Source: Alphaproteobacteria bacterium (lineage in GTDB: Bacteria > Pseudomonadota > Alphaproteobacteria > Paracaedibacterales > CAITNM01). From it: 49,504 nucleotides of DNA. Below the pieces are notes generated by a model, which ran no database searches, was not told the origin of the DNA, and worked only from the letters and a program-made list of their open reading frames with translations. Positions 27,029 through 35,618 of this stretch are shown here, one piece after another (the stretch's first letter is position 1; each line of letters starts with the position of its first letter). The translations under genes were made by a program, and so were the position numbers. Location: assembly GCA_947487955.1 (NCBI GenBank), contig CANKYV010000010.1, forward strand, positions 1 to 49,504, read 5' to 3'.

Positions 27029-27929
27029 CGCTTCAATGGCTGCCCAAGAAAAATTTGTCCAAACGGGATCTATTAATCTTTGGACAGAAAATTTTGGCGA
27101 CAGTAAAAACCCAGCAATTCTTTTAATTATGGGAGTTGCCGGGCAAGGCATCATGTGGAGTGATTCTTTTTGTCAGCAGCTGGCTCAAAATTTTTTTGTT
27201 ATACGCTATGATCACCGCGATGTTGGGCAATCGTCCCACGTTAACTACCTCATGCATCCATATGGTCTGCAGGATTTAAGCGATGATGTCATACGTATTT
27301 TAGATGGCTACAACATAAAAAAGGCCCATTTGGTTGGTACTTCTATGGGAGGCTATTTAGCACAACTTTGCATGTACAAGTATGTTGATCGCCTATTAAG
27401 CGTTACTTTAATTATGAGTACCATTGATTTTTCATCAATGAGTAAAGCAATGCTTGGAACTCTTGCCGCTAATGATTTGCCACCACCAGAAAAAGAAGTT
27501 TTAGAAGGATTAAAGGCTATTGGGGCAATTGATCAATCAGACTTTGATTCTTGGCTTTTTAAAAGTCTTAAAATTTTAAAATTGTTTAACGGTAATGAAA
27601 CTCCATTTGATGAAGCAGAGTGGGTGCCATTACTTGAAAAAGCCTATTTGCGTCGTAACAAAGGTGTGCTGCCAAATATTGCTCATAATCATATTATGGC
27701 CTGCGCACAGGGGCCAATGTGTTATTATCACGTTCAAGCATCTTGTCCAGTTCATGTTATTCATGGAAGTGCCGATCCCATGCTGCCTGAGGCTCATGCA
27801 AAAAAGACGGCAGGTCATTACAATGCAACCCTTACCATCATACAAGGCATGGGACATGCACGGCCTAAACTATTTGAAAATGAACTACTGTCATCAATGC
27901 GACAGTTTTATACTAATCTTGCATCATGA
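27021..27929 (+). CDS. Alpha/beta hydrolase
   Basis: The protein has 302 residues (or 297 from the second Met). LLIMGVAGQG marks the oxyanion loop, VIRYDHRDVGQSS the following strand, and LVGTSMGGYL the nucleophile elbow with S108. IHGSADPMLP carries the acid and GMGHARP the His. It resembles small-molecule esterases and lipases of the RdmC/EstA type. It overlaps tolB by eight bases and the cytochrome c gene by four (ATGA), so the three form one transcription unit. Why a hydrolase sits between them is unknown. Confidence 0.83.
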   Translation: MTNASMAAQEKFVQTGSINLWTENFGDSKNPAILLIMGVAGQGIMWSDSFCQQLAQNFFVIRYDHRDVGQSSHVNYLMHPYGLQDLSDDVIRILDGYNIKKAHLVGTSMGGYLAQLCMYKYVDRLLSVTLIMSTIDFSSMSKAMLGTLAANDLPPPEKEVLEGLKAIGAIDQSDFDSWLFKSLKILKLFNGNETPFDEAEWVPLLEKAYLRRNKGVLPNIAHNHIMACAQGPMCYYHVQASCPVHVIHGSADPMLPEAHAKKTAGHYNATLTIIQGMGHARPKLFENELLSSMRQFYTNLAS

Positions 27930-28459
27930 ATAATCTAGAATTTAATAAGATCTTCGCAAGTATTTTAGTTGCACTTTTGTGTATGCAGATCTTCCATTTA
28001 ATTGCTGATAATCTAATACATCCAATCTATTTAAAGGAAAATATTTTAGGTATTGATGCAGGAACTCAAATTTCTACAAGTTCAGAAAATGCAGGAAAAC
28101 CATTTGAACCAATAGGGCCATTGCTGACTACAGCCAACATTGCAAACGGTGAGAAAATTGCCAAAAAATGTTTGCAGTGTCATACCTTCAATAAAGGCGG
28201 TCCTCATAAAACAGGCCCAAATCTTTGGGGTATTGTAATGAATAAGGTGGCGCATGCCTCTGATTATGCATATTCCCAAGCTATGAAATCTCATGGAGGG
28301 AAATGGGATTATGAAGCTCTTAGCGCTTATTTGCACAAGCCTAGGGAGTATATCAAAGGCACTAAAATGTCGTTTGTTGGCCTTTCAAATGCTCAAGAAA
28401 GAGCAGATTTAATAGCATACTTAAGAAATCAGGCAGACACCCCAGCATCTTTGCCTTAG
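27926..28459 (+). CDS. cycM: Membrane-anchored class I cytochrome c (CycM-like)
   Basis: The protein has 177 residues. An N-terminal uncleaved anchor (about 8-28) is followed by a linker and a cytochrome c fold: heme-attachment CLQCH at 82-86, GPNLWGIV, and the axial Met in TKMSF (M148). Heme is attached in the periplasm by the Ccm system, part of which is encoded at 34247-35466. Such anchored cytochromes carry electrons between the bc1 complex and terminal oxidase in alphaproteobacteria. It overlaps the hydrolase gene as ATGA and stops one base before the convergent SDR gene. Confidence 0.9.
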   Translation: MNNLEFNKIFASILVALLCMQIFHLIADNLIHPIYLKENILGIDAGTQISTSSENAGKPFEPIGPLLTTANIANGEKIAKKCLQCHTFNKGGPHKTGPNLWGIVMNKVAHASDYAYSQAMKSHGGKWDYEALSAYLHKPREYIKGTKMSFVGLSNAQERADLIAYLRNQADTPASLP

Positions 28460-29458
28460 TTAAAGATGCTTTTCGCCTAATTCTGTGGCCCAATGCTGTA
28501 AATACCAATTAATGGTTGCATCAAGCCCTTTGTTCAATGGTGTATCTGGGTGCCATCCAAGCTCACTTTGAACCTTTTCATTATGCGAACTATAGTGATG
28601 CGTAGCACTGGCCCCATCCTGAATTAACCGAATAAGTGATTCAAAAGAAGGAATATCTGGATGGGCAATCTTTTTCTCCAGAATTGTGCACATGGTTTTA
28701 ATAAGGCTTAAGTTTGATTGTTCTTTCCCACCATCTATATGGTAATCTTCGCCTGGTGTTCCGTGCTCTGCAATAAGGCTGATAGCAGCAACTGCATCAC
28801 CAACATATAACCAATCACGCATATTTTTTCCATTTCCATACACTTCCAGTTGTTGCCCTGATAAAGCTTGCTGCAAAAGAGTTGGAATAAGCTTCTCATT
28901 GTACTGCCGCGGCCCATAAATATTTCCTGAATGAATATTAATTGTTGGAAGGCCAAAGGCATGATGATACGTGTTTACAAAATGATCAGCACAAGCTTTG
29001 CTCGCTGCATAGGGAGTTCTGGGATCATAAGTAGAATGATTTGGCTCATAAACTTCATCAGTCGACAAATGAATAAGCTTGAAGGTTTCTTTGCTATCAT
29101 TTGGTAATTTTTGCCAGTAAGCTAAAACCTCTTCTAATAAATTGAATGTACCAATTACATTATTAATAAGAAAATGCTCTGGTTTTTGAGTGGTGTTGGT
29201 TGTATTAGATTCTGCCGCAAAGTGAATAACGCAATCAGGCGTATGCAAAGCTAAAGCATTAGCCACTAATGAGCGATTATTAATATTACCATGTATGAAC
29301 GTATACAAAGGGTTGTCTTCAATATCTTTTAAGTTAGCCAACTGACCAGCGTAGTTTAAGCAATCAATATTAACTAGTGATCTTTTTTTCTCACTAATCC
29401 ATTCCAGAATAAAATTTGATCCAATAAAACCGCAACCACCGGTGGTGAATAATCGCAT
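28460..29458 (-). CDS. dTDP-glucose 4,6-dehydratase-like SDR enzyme
   Basis: From the ATG at 29458 the protein has 332 residues and starts MRLFTTGGCGFIGSNFILEW, a perfect NAD-binding motif. The frame can extend upstream to 29533 but adds only unrelated hydrophobic residues. The motif STDEVY and the YAASK catalytic Tyr-Lys match RmlB-type 4,6-dehydratases, as do HFAAESN and NIYGPRQY. In RmlB the active site also uses the Asp-Glu of STDEVY, present here. It probably makes a dTDP-4-keto-6-deoxyhexose for a surface glycan, though the rest of the rml pathway is absent from the window. It faces the cytochrome c gene tail to tail with no gap. Confidence 0.87.
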   Translation of the reverse strand: MRLFTTGGCGFIGSNFILEWISEKKRSLVNIDCLNYAGQLANLKDIEDNPLYTFIHGNINNRSLVANALALHTPDCVIHFAAESNTTNTTQKPEHFLINNVIGTFNLLEEVLAYWQKLPNDSKETFKLIHLSTDEVYEPNHSTYDPRTPYAASKACADHFVNTYHHAFGLPTINIHSGNIYGPRQYNEKLIPTLLQQALSGQQLEVYGNGKNMRDWLYVGDAVAAISLIAEHGTPGEDYHIDGGKEQSNLSLIKTMCTILEKKIAHPDIPSFESLIRLIQDGASATHHYSSHNEKVQSELGWHPDTPLNKGLDATINWYLQHWATELGEKHL

Positions 29459-29530
29459 ATTTATGCAAATAAAACATTTCAGAGTTGATTTTAATAGATA
29501 AGAGATTAAGGAAACGTAAAAGCTAATTTT

Positions 29531-29561
29531 CAAAAAGTAGAGATTCCTAGAAATCTCTACT
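29531..29561 (-). terminator. Intrinsic terminator for the 150-aa secreted protein gene
   Basis: On the minus strand, AGTAGAGATT pairs perfectly with AATCTCTACT (29536-29545 with 29552-29561) and is followed by five T. It lies 13 bases beyond the stop codon. Confidence 0.85.
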
Positions 29562-29573
29562 TAAAAAATGGTA

Positions 29574-30026
29574 TTAATTAATTCCTTCCATGTTAGCCAC
29601 AAAATTTCGCTCATTCAGAAATCTTCGCGCTTCCTCAACATGACCGAATGAACTTGCTATGATTTGAAGCGCTAATGTATCGGATTGCATTGAAACTGTA
29701 TCATCATTAAAAAATCCAAGTGTTGCTCTTTGTTCATCAGGTGACAATGCGCCAAAACAATTAATAAAAGCTAACATTTGTGGGCTTAACTCTGGTCCGC
29801 CATTTTTTGCTAAGTTGTTTGCCATGCGCATCATTGTATCTGCTTCAGGAATTATTGCAGAATGAGCTATAGCTACATGTACAGCGGCTTGTTGAACTAG
29901 CCTGCCATTTATATCTTCTTCATCTGCGTTTTCTCCTGCATCATTGCTAGCATATATGCTACTAAATATTGCCATAGCAATAAGTAGCTGAGTATATTGC
30001 AAATATTTATTATGTAATTTTTCCAT
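29574..30026 (-). CDS. Small secreted protein of unknown function
   Basis: The protein has 150 residues. An N-terminal polar start is followed by a hydrophobic core and a likely cleavage site after IFSSIYA. The mature part begins SNDAGENADEED and is helical. It includes LSPQMLAFINCFGALSPDEQR and ends NERNFVANMEGIN. I recognise no domain. It is transcribed alone, diverging from the TPR-like gene at 30217, with a strong terminator. Confidence 0.62.
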   Translation of the reverse strand: MEKLHNKYLQYTQLLIAMAIFSSIYASNDAGENADEEDINGRLVQQAAVHVAIAHSAIIPEADTMMRMANNLAKNGGPELSPQMLAFINCFGALSPDEQRATLGFFNDDTVSMQSDTLALQIIASSFGHVEEARRFLNERNFVANMEGIN

Positions 30027-30216
30027 TTCAAAGCCTATAAAATAATCTATAATTGTGAAATATATATCGATGTTATTTAATTAATAGTTAATTTAATTTT
30101 TAAATATTTAAAATGTTTATGTAAAAAATTATTAATAGGTTTTGTCACAGTATTTTAATCTTAAATTAATGATAAGGTTCTAAATTACTATATAAGTTTT
30201 ATAGTAAGAGTAATTT

Positions 30217-31407
30217 ATGAAACATTTGTTATTAGCTATTATGTTTTGTTGGTTGTTTAATATTATTGAAATATTTGCAGCAACAGAAACAAATGAAATA
30301 GCTGTAGTGAATGTTGCCTCTAGACATTTTTCTATTAAAAATCGCGAGGAATTTAGACGAACCGTATCTGAAGGGGTATTAGTATCAGAGCCAATTCAAA
30401 AACACTCTTATCATCTTTCAGAGCGTGAATTTAAAAGAGCAGAAAAGTTAGTATGTAATAGCAGTGAAGGGACAGTTGAAGATTGGGTCAAAGTAGGTCT
30501 TGCATATCGTTATGGCGTGCCAAAAATATTCTTACCAAAAATAAATGCAGAAGCTCTTCAAATTTTCCTAGAACCAGCAAAGATAGAACAAAATACCAGT
30601 GCAATTTTTCATATTGTGTGCATGGTAGCTGACGATGTTGTTACAGGACACTGGGATAAAATACGTTCAGTATTTATGGCTGCTGAAAATAAGGCAATCC
30701 AAGGTAATGCTGACCTTTTAACAGTTCTTCTGGAAATTGATCAACAAACAGACAATCCTGTTTTAAGCCCTATTGAATATAAAAAAGCATTGAAGCGTAT
30801 TGTAGGCTTAGTTCCAAATGCACGTGCGTATATAGCACTTGCGCAGTGTACAGATGAAGAGCGTTTCACATGGGCTGTTCTTAAGTATTACCAACGTTCT
30901 TTGGAATTAGAGCCTGGAAATGTAGATGCGTTGCTCGGTGCTGGAATTCTTGTTTCAAATGAAAGTCGTAAAGGAACAATGCTTCCATACGAAACTCCTT
31001 CAGAAATAAGTTATTTTTCTGAGGCCTACAAATGTGATCCGCTATTAGCAGGCAATTATTATGGCTCAGTTCTTTATGAAAGAGCAGCTATTACAACAAA
31101 TGCAGCACAAGCAAAAGAAGATTTTATTGTTGCCTTAAAAATACTTGAAGAAATTAAATCTCACGATCAAGATGCTCTCCTTAGTCTGGCTGACTATCAC
31201 GCAACTCATCACGAAGCTAAACCTGCCAGTTTTGGTAATTCGTTTGAGTGCATAAAATCGTACATGAAATATGATTCTGTTGATATGTCAAAAGTTCTGG
31301 AAGTTCTCGAAAACCTTAAATCATCAATGGTACGATTAGAAAGAGAACACTCATCTCTTTTTGGTAAAATTATCGCATTTCAAGACAGATGGTTTCCTGA
31401 TCATTGA
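30217..31407 (+). CDS. Secreted protein with TPR/Sel1-like repeats
   Basis: The protein has 396 residues. Signal peptide: MKHLLLAIMFCWLFNIIEIFA. The mature N-terminal half shows no motif (LSEREFKRAEKLVCNSSEG). The C-terminal half has helix pairs resembling tetratricopeptide repeats: ARAYIALAQCTDEERF with VLKYYQRSLELEPGNVDALL, then SEAYKCDPLLAGNYYGSVLY, then AKEDFIVALKILEEIKSHDQ. TPR and Sel1 proteins bind other proteins and are common among secreted factors of intracellular bacteria. The repeat assignment is by pattern only. The ~190-base spacer upstream is AT-rich, with no further gene seen. Confidence 0.62.
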   Translation: MKHLLLAIMFCWLFNIIEIFAATETNEIAVVNVASRHFSIKNREEFRRTVSEGVLVSEPIQKHSYHLSEREFKRAEKLVCNSSEGTVEDWVKVGLAYRYGVPKIFLPKINAEALQIFLEPAKIEQNTSAIFHIVCMVADDVVTGHWDKIRSVFMAAENKAIQGNADLLTVLLEIDQQTDNPVLSPIEYKKALKRIVGLVPNARAYIALAQCTDEERFTWAVLKYYQRSLELEPGNVDALLGAGILVSNESRKGTMLPYETPSEISYFSEAYKCDPLLAGNYYGSVLYERAAITTNAAQAKEDFIVALKILEEIKSHDQDALLSLADYHATHHEAKPASFGNSFECIKSYMKYDSVDMSKVLEVLENLKSSMVRLEREHSSLFGKIIAFQDRWFPDH

Positions 31408-31437
31408 AATGAGCGCAAGCACGGATGATCAAACTTC

Positions 31438-31926
31438 TTAAGCTATTGCTGCAATATGTTCGTGTAAGTGCGTTGGCTTGGAACGAGTCGGCCAAGGATC
31501 ATGCAGATCACTAAGGTAAACTTCTAGTTTTTTTACTAGTAAGCGAATTTCATAATGTTTTGAAAACACCAGGTGCACCCAGGTGCTCTTAGTGTCTTCT
31601 TTTATTTCAATATGCAGCAAATTCAAAATGCGATCTTTTGAATGCTGCTCAAATCCTCTACGTTGCACCTTCTGTACATGGCAAAACAAAAGTCCAACAT
31701 GTGAACGATAATGTAGTGGCTTATCATCACTTTTATCTGCATGATTCCAGCAAAAACGATTAACAAGTAGAGTAAAACTCTCGCGTTCATGCACCATTGT
31801 AAGTATCGGGCAAAGTCCATCACGCAGCTGTTCTGCAATGTGATGTAAATCGGTAGCATCTAAGGCACGCATTTTTATCATTTTATGCTTGGGTATCATC
31901 AGCGCTTTTTCCTTTGATTTTTGCAC
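31438..31926 (-). CDS. DUF2948 family protein
   Basis: The protein has 162 residues; the family core begins near MIKMRALDATDLHHIAEQL, so a start at the ATG near 31881 is also possible. VNRFCWNHA and the end of the domain, SKHYEIRLLVKKLEVYLSDL, fit DUF2948, a family found almost only in alphaproteobacteria. The function is not known. The gene diverges from thyX. Confidence 0.75.
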   Translation of the reverse strand: MQKSKEKALMIPKHKMIKMRALDATDLHHIAEQLRDGLCPILTMVHERESFTLLVNRFCWNHADKSDDKPLHYRSHVGLLFCHVQKVQRRGFEQHSKDRILNLLHIEIKEDTKSTWVHLVFSKHYEIRLLVKKLEVYLSDLHDPWPTRSKPTHLHEHIAAIA

Positions 31927-31973
31927 AACCTTCTTTAATATAGTCTGTAACTTAATTTAAAAATATACAAGTG

Positions 31974-32903
31974 ATGGAAAACGCTGCTCGTTTAAACACT
32001 CAAGCCTCTCAAGAACTAGCAGAGCTGGCTGCTGAATCTTTTCAAACAAAGCGAGCAACAGTTCCTGCGTTAGAAGAAATTTTATATGAGCCTTTACCTG
32101 TACTTGACCATGGTTTTATTCGTGTGGTCGACTATATGGGGGACGATTCGGCAATTGTTCAAGCCGCACGCGTTTCTTACGGTAAGGGCACAAAAAAAGT
32201 TAGTGAAGACCGTGGTTTAATTAACTATTTAATGCGCCATTGGCATACCACACCTTTTGAAATGTGTGAGATTAAATTTCACATTAAAGTTCCTATTTTC
32301 ATAGCACGTCAATGGATTCGCCATCGCACTGCTAATGTAAATGAATACTCAGCTCGTTATTCGATTTTGGATCGTGAATTTTACATGCCGGAAGCACGTC
32401 ATCTAGCGGCGCAGTCGACAATTAATAATCAGGGTCGCGGTGAAGTGTTAGAAGGCGAATACGCGCAAAAAGTTCTTGAACTTTTAAAACGCGATGCAAT
32501 GCAAGCTTACGATACGTACGAATATCTTCTCAATGAAAAAGAAGAAGAGGGCAGGCCAGGTTTAGCACGTGAATTAGCACGCATGAATTTACCGGTTAAC
32601 TATTATACTCAATGGTATTGGAAAATTGATTTGCATAACCTGATGCACTTTCTAAGACTTCGTGCTGATGCTCACGCTCAATATGAAATTCAAGCTTATG
32701 CTAACGTGATGATTGATGTCCTAAAACGTTGGGTTCCTTTTGCTTATGATGCATTTATGGATTACCGCGCAGGAGCAGCTGTGTTTTCTTCAAAGATGCT
32801 TGAAGTTCTTCGTCGACGCCTAAAAGGTGAAGTTGTTACTAAAGAAAATAGTGGCCTGACTGCGCGTGAGTGGAGCGAGATGGAAAAAATTCTAGAAGGT
32901 TAA
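31974..32903 (+). CDS. thyX: Flavin-dependent thymidylate synthase ThyX
   Basis: From the ATG at 31974 the protein has 309 residues (a GTG at 31971 adds one). The ThyX signature [15 protein letters not shown] spans 116-130, and [14 protein letters not shown]-like sequence ([18 protein letters not shown]) lies in the C-terminal half. ThyX methylates dUMP to dTMP using FAD and methylene-tetrahydrofolate. The length is at the upper end for the family, as in Rickettsiales-type forms. No thyA is seen here. Transcribed alone. Confidence 0.95.
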   Translation: MENAARLNTQASQELAELAAESFQTKRATVPALEEILYEPLPVLDHGFIRVVDYMGDDSAIVQAARVSYGKGTKKVSEDRGLINYLMRHWHTTPFEMCEIKFHIKVPIFIARQWIRHRTANVNEYSARYSILDREFYMPEARHLAAQSTINNQGRGEVLEGEYAQKVLELLKRDAMQAYDTYEYLLNEKEEEGRPGLARELARMNLPVNYYTQWYWKIDLHNLMHFLRLRADAHAQYEIQAYANVMIDVLKRWVPFAYDAFMDYRAGAAVFSSKMLEVLRRRLKGEVVTKENSGLTAREWSEMEKILEG

Positions 32904-33054
32904 CCTGTATTTTTGGTCTTTTGTTGCGATTCATTATGAATTATGAATTTTTAATTTTTGATATTTTTAAAAACGTTCTTTCAAAAAAGCGCTTGTAATT
33001 TTCCATAAAATCCTCTATTTAACTCAATAGTTTCTCTGACTCTTTGCTAGTCTG

Positions 33055-34296
33055 ATGTTCACATTGAATCGTGGGGTGAGCTCCATCCTTTTTATGATAG
33101 TTCTCCAGGCATTTTGTTGCCCCAAATTGATTTGGCTTAACAGCCAGCTAAATACTCCAAGTTACTGCTTAGCTATGATGCTTATGTGGTTTTTGATAAC
33201 CTGTTTTACAAGGAGTATAGGTTCGTATATTTTAGGAAAATCTGTTGAAATAAAAGGATTTTTGAAGGCCCAACAAACTTTAATTTTAGCTTATCTTTTT
33301 TCTGCTTTTTTGTTTTTTTTACTTTTTGTATGTCCAATCGATATGTATCAAAATAGGGTATTAGTATTTTTAATTGCTATTTTAAATACCTCCTTAATTC
33401 CAGCAACATTAATGGTTCCTGCCGTATATTTAATGATGGTTCATGACTCGTCAAGTTACGTAAAAATAAGTGCTTTAGTATGTTTTTCTTTTTTTCTGGG
33501 GCGTCGATTAGTAAAAGTTGCTTTTGCGGCGTATGATCCGCTGACAACAGTTATTTTGGTTCTGATATGCAATATTGTCTGCGGATTGATTTTTTATACT
33601 AATAAAAAAAATATTGAAAACCTAAAAAAAGAAACCAATAAAAAAATATTGGGTCCAACTCTAAGCTTGCCAGGATACCAGGCAAAAATTTTGGCAGTAC
33701 TAATTGGTGGTATTTTTTGTGCTGCGCGTTCTTATCAAAAACTTTTTTTTAGTCCTTACCTCTCAAATGTGATGATTATTGAATTTAATGCAAATAAATT
33801 GTCTGTATTTTTGAACCTCACCCTTATATTTTCATTGTATATTTTTAGCAAAATTTGCGATTACATTGATTTTTCAAAAGTGATGCTTGGCTCACTGATT
33901 GGTGTTTTGTTTACTTTTTTTTGTCTCACTATTTTTGGTATATCTGGTTCTTATGAATCATTAATATATCTCTTTTTTCTTACTTTTTTTGCTGGCGGTT
34001 TTTTTGCTACCAGTCTCGCTCTGATCTTCTTACTTTTTAAAAATAATAGACCTTTTTTTAATAGTATACTTTGGTTTTCCATTGGTACTTGCATGAGCAA
34101 TGTAGGTGGCCATTTTTTGAGCAATGAATTTGGACCATTTCAACATTACTTAGTAGTTGCCTCTCCTTTTGTTCTGATTGCTATCGCTTATCTAGCTTTT
34201 TGGGTCGCGGTTAAGAAGTCCCCACCTATGCTTTTAAGGCTGCGATCTAATGGGTGCTATAATTTTGAGGAGGCTTATAATACTGATCGTGCTTAG
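33055..34296 (+). CDS. Multi-pass membrane transporter, MFS-like
   Basis: The protein has 413 residues with about twelve hydrophobic segments spread along its length, for example FLLFVCPIDMYQ, LNTSLIPATLMVPAVYLMM and FFLTFFAGGFFATSLALIFL. The central loop (about 190-210, KKNIENLKKETNKK) is charged, as in the loop between the halves of MFS proteins. Motif A is not clear (SFFLGRRLVK may be its remnant), so membership is by topology only. A substrate cannot be guessed. The last 50 bases overlap the 3' end of ccmE on the other strand. Confidence 0.7.
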   Translation: MFTLNRGVSSILFMIVLQAFCCPKLIWLNSQLNTPSYCLAMMLMWFLITCFTRSIGSYILGKSVEIKGFLKAQQTLILAYLFSAFLFFLLFVCPIDMYQNRVLVFLIAILNTSLIPATLMVPAVYLMMVHDSSSYVKISALVCFSFFLGRRLVKVAFAAYDPLTTVILVLICNIVCGLIFYTNKKNIENLKKETNKKILGPTLSLPGYQAKILAVLIGGIFCAARSYQKLFFSPYLSNVMIIEFNANKLSVFLNLTLIFSLYIFSKICDYIDFSKVMLGSLIGVLFTFFCLTIFGISGSYESLIYLFFLTFFAGGFFATSLALIFLLFKNNRPFFNSILWFSIGTCMSNVGGHFLSNEFGPFQHYLVVASPFVLIAIAYLAFWVAVKKSPPMLLRLRSNGCYNFEEAYNTDRA

Positions 34297-34654
34297 CCAA
34301 CAATTGGGTGGCTTTAAATATTTTTTCTGAGGAGATGTAAGTTCCAATTACTACAACTCCTTGGTTTTCACGAAACAAGTCTGGCAGGCGACCATTGTAC
34401 TGAACTTGTATAGTAGTGGTGTTATCGGTGACTACAAATTGATGTTGGTTGTTCTCTGATCTCAAGCTTCCTTTGACTACTAAGCCACCTAGTCGTAGCT
34501 TATTAGGCATATCTTGAATTTGCAAAAGTTCACTTGGGGTTTTGAAATAAACAATATTTTCTCGCAAAGCACCTGCTAAAAATAAACATACACCAATAAA
34601 AAAACTTAATATTAAAATGAGTTTTAAGAAACGTTGCTTTGCTTTAGTGGTCAT
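34247..34654 (-). CDS. ccmE: Cytochrome c maturation heme chaperone CcmE
   Basis: The protein has 135 residues. An N-terminal signal anchor (about 10-29) leads into the OB-fold domain (LRLGGLVVKGSL). The heme-binding motif LAKHDQYYKP gives His122 and Tyr126. CcmE carries heme covalently in the periplasm to the cytochrome c ligase. The gene follows ccmC and a ccmD-like small frame in the usual order, and it runs 50 bases into the convergent transporter gene. Confidence 0.95.
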   Translation of the reverse strand: MTTKAKQRFLKLILILSFFIGVCLFLAGALRENIVYFKTPSELLQIQDMPNKLRLGGLVVKGSLRSENNQHQFVVTDNTTTIQVQYNGRLPDLFRENQGVVVIGTYISSEKIFKATQLLAKHDQYYKPPQNYSTH

Positions 34655-34799
34655 GGGTTTCCGTATTATAGGAAAGAGCGCCTATTAATATTAAAAAAGT
34701 TCCTATATAAGCTAGTGCAACAAAAATATTGAGATGTGACTTAATAATAAGTGCAAAAATAGCCGTAAAAGTAGCTGCAGCACTAAATCGTAGTTTCAT
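34644..34799 (-). CDS. ccmD: Small membrane protein in ccmD position
   Basis: This 51-residue frame overlaps the ccmC stop by 17 bases and the ccmE start by 11. It starts MKLRFSAAATF and has one TM segment (about 25-44, IFVALAYIGTFLILIGALS), ending YNTETHDH. CcmD is a short single-TM protein that helps release holo-CcmE from CcmC, and it is nearly always encoded between ccmC and ccmE. Sequence similarity to CcmD is weak, so the assignment rests on position, size and topology. Confidence 0.6.
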   Translation of the reverse strand: MKLRFSAAATFTAIFALIIKSHLNIFVALAYIGTFLILIGALSYNTETHDH

Positions 34800-35466
34800 A
34801 ATGTATCCGCTGAAAGCGTTCTATGTTTATGCTAAATCGATACGTAAACATCACCAAACTCCAGCTAAAAAAGGAAATAGCCATTAAAACCAGAGGTATC
34901 AACATTTCAAATGCAATAGCAGGTTTTTCAGTCAGAAAAAAAGAAGCTGGTTGATGCAGAGTAAACCACCAGTCTACTGACCACTTAATGATTGGCACAT
35001 TGATAAGCCCCACTACATTTAAAACGCTTGCCGCTTTATTCATTGCGCCATCACAAAAATTTATATATCCAACATAAAAAAAGAAAAGGATAACAACTGA
35101 CGTTAGCCTAGCATCCCACACCCACCAGGTTCCCCACGCAGGTTTTCCCCAAAGAGCTCCTGTCATCATGCAGATAATTGTTAAAATACACCCAGGAATT
35201 GCAAGACTTTGCGCGCATATACTATAAAAGGGAGCACGCAAAACAAGGCTTATAAAACTGCAAATTCCCATAGCGGTGTATATGCCTAGGGCAAACCATG
35301 CAGCTGGAACATGCACATATAGAATACGTACTAAATCTCCATGCAAATAATCAGGAGGAGAAATGTACAAAGCATATAGCAAAGAAATTGGAGAGGAAAT
35401 CAGGAAAACCCACAATGCTACAGGTTTTATTCGATAAAATAGGCGTTTTAGCTGTGCAGGGTTCAT
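34783..35466 (-). CDS. ccmC: Heme handling protein CcmC
   Basis: The protein has 227 residues with six TM segments. The tryptophan-rich heme-binding motif WGKPAWGTWWVWD sits in a periplasmic loop, preceded by YVHVPAAWFALG with a conserved His; LHQPASF supplies the second His region. CcmC attaches heme to CcmE. It is preceded by a 44-residue mini-ORF and kdsB on the same strand, probably one transcript. Confidence 0.95.
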   Translation of the reverse strand: MNPAQLKRLFYRIKPVALWVFLISSPISLLYALYISPPDYLHGDLVRILYVHVPAAWFALGIYTAMGICSFISLVLRAPFYSICAQSLAIPGCILTIICMMTGALWGKPAWGTWWVWDARLTSVVILFFFYVGYINFCDGAMNKAASVLNVVGLINVPIIKWSVDWWFTLHQPASFFLTEKPAIAFEMLIPLVLMAISFFSWSLVMFTYRFSINIERFQRIHYETTI

Positions 35467-35472
35467 GAGATA

Positions 35473-35607
35473 TTAGGACTTATTTTCTGTCATCTCTAAG
35501 TTAATTGGCCTTTCAACAATGTTTGTTTTTGTGCGAATACCAATGCCTAAAAATATTCCAATTCCAATTAGAACAAGAGCGATAATTAATAAAATAGCAT
35601 TTTTCAT
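35473..35607 (-). CDS. Mini-ORF, single-TM protein (44 aa)
   Basis: It starts at the ATG at 35605-35607, 11 bases after the kdsB stop, and ends just before ccmC. It reads MKNAILLIIALVLIGIGIFLG, a TM segment with a Gly-rich face, then a short polar tail IRTKTNIVERPINLEM. Its fit between two genes in one orientation suggests it is translated. The function is unknown. Confidence 0.5.
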   Translation of the reverse strand: MKNAILLIIALVLIGIGIFLGIGIRTKTNIVERPINLEMTENKS

Positions 35608-35618
35608 TGGGCGATCTT

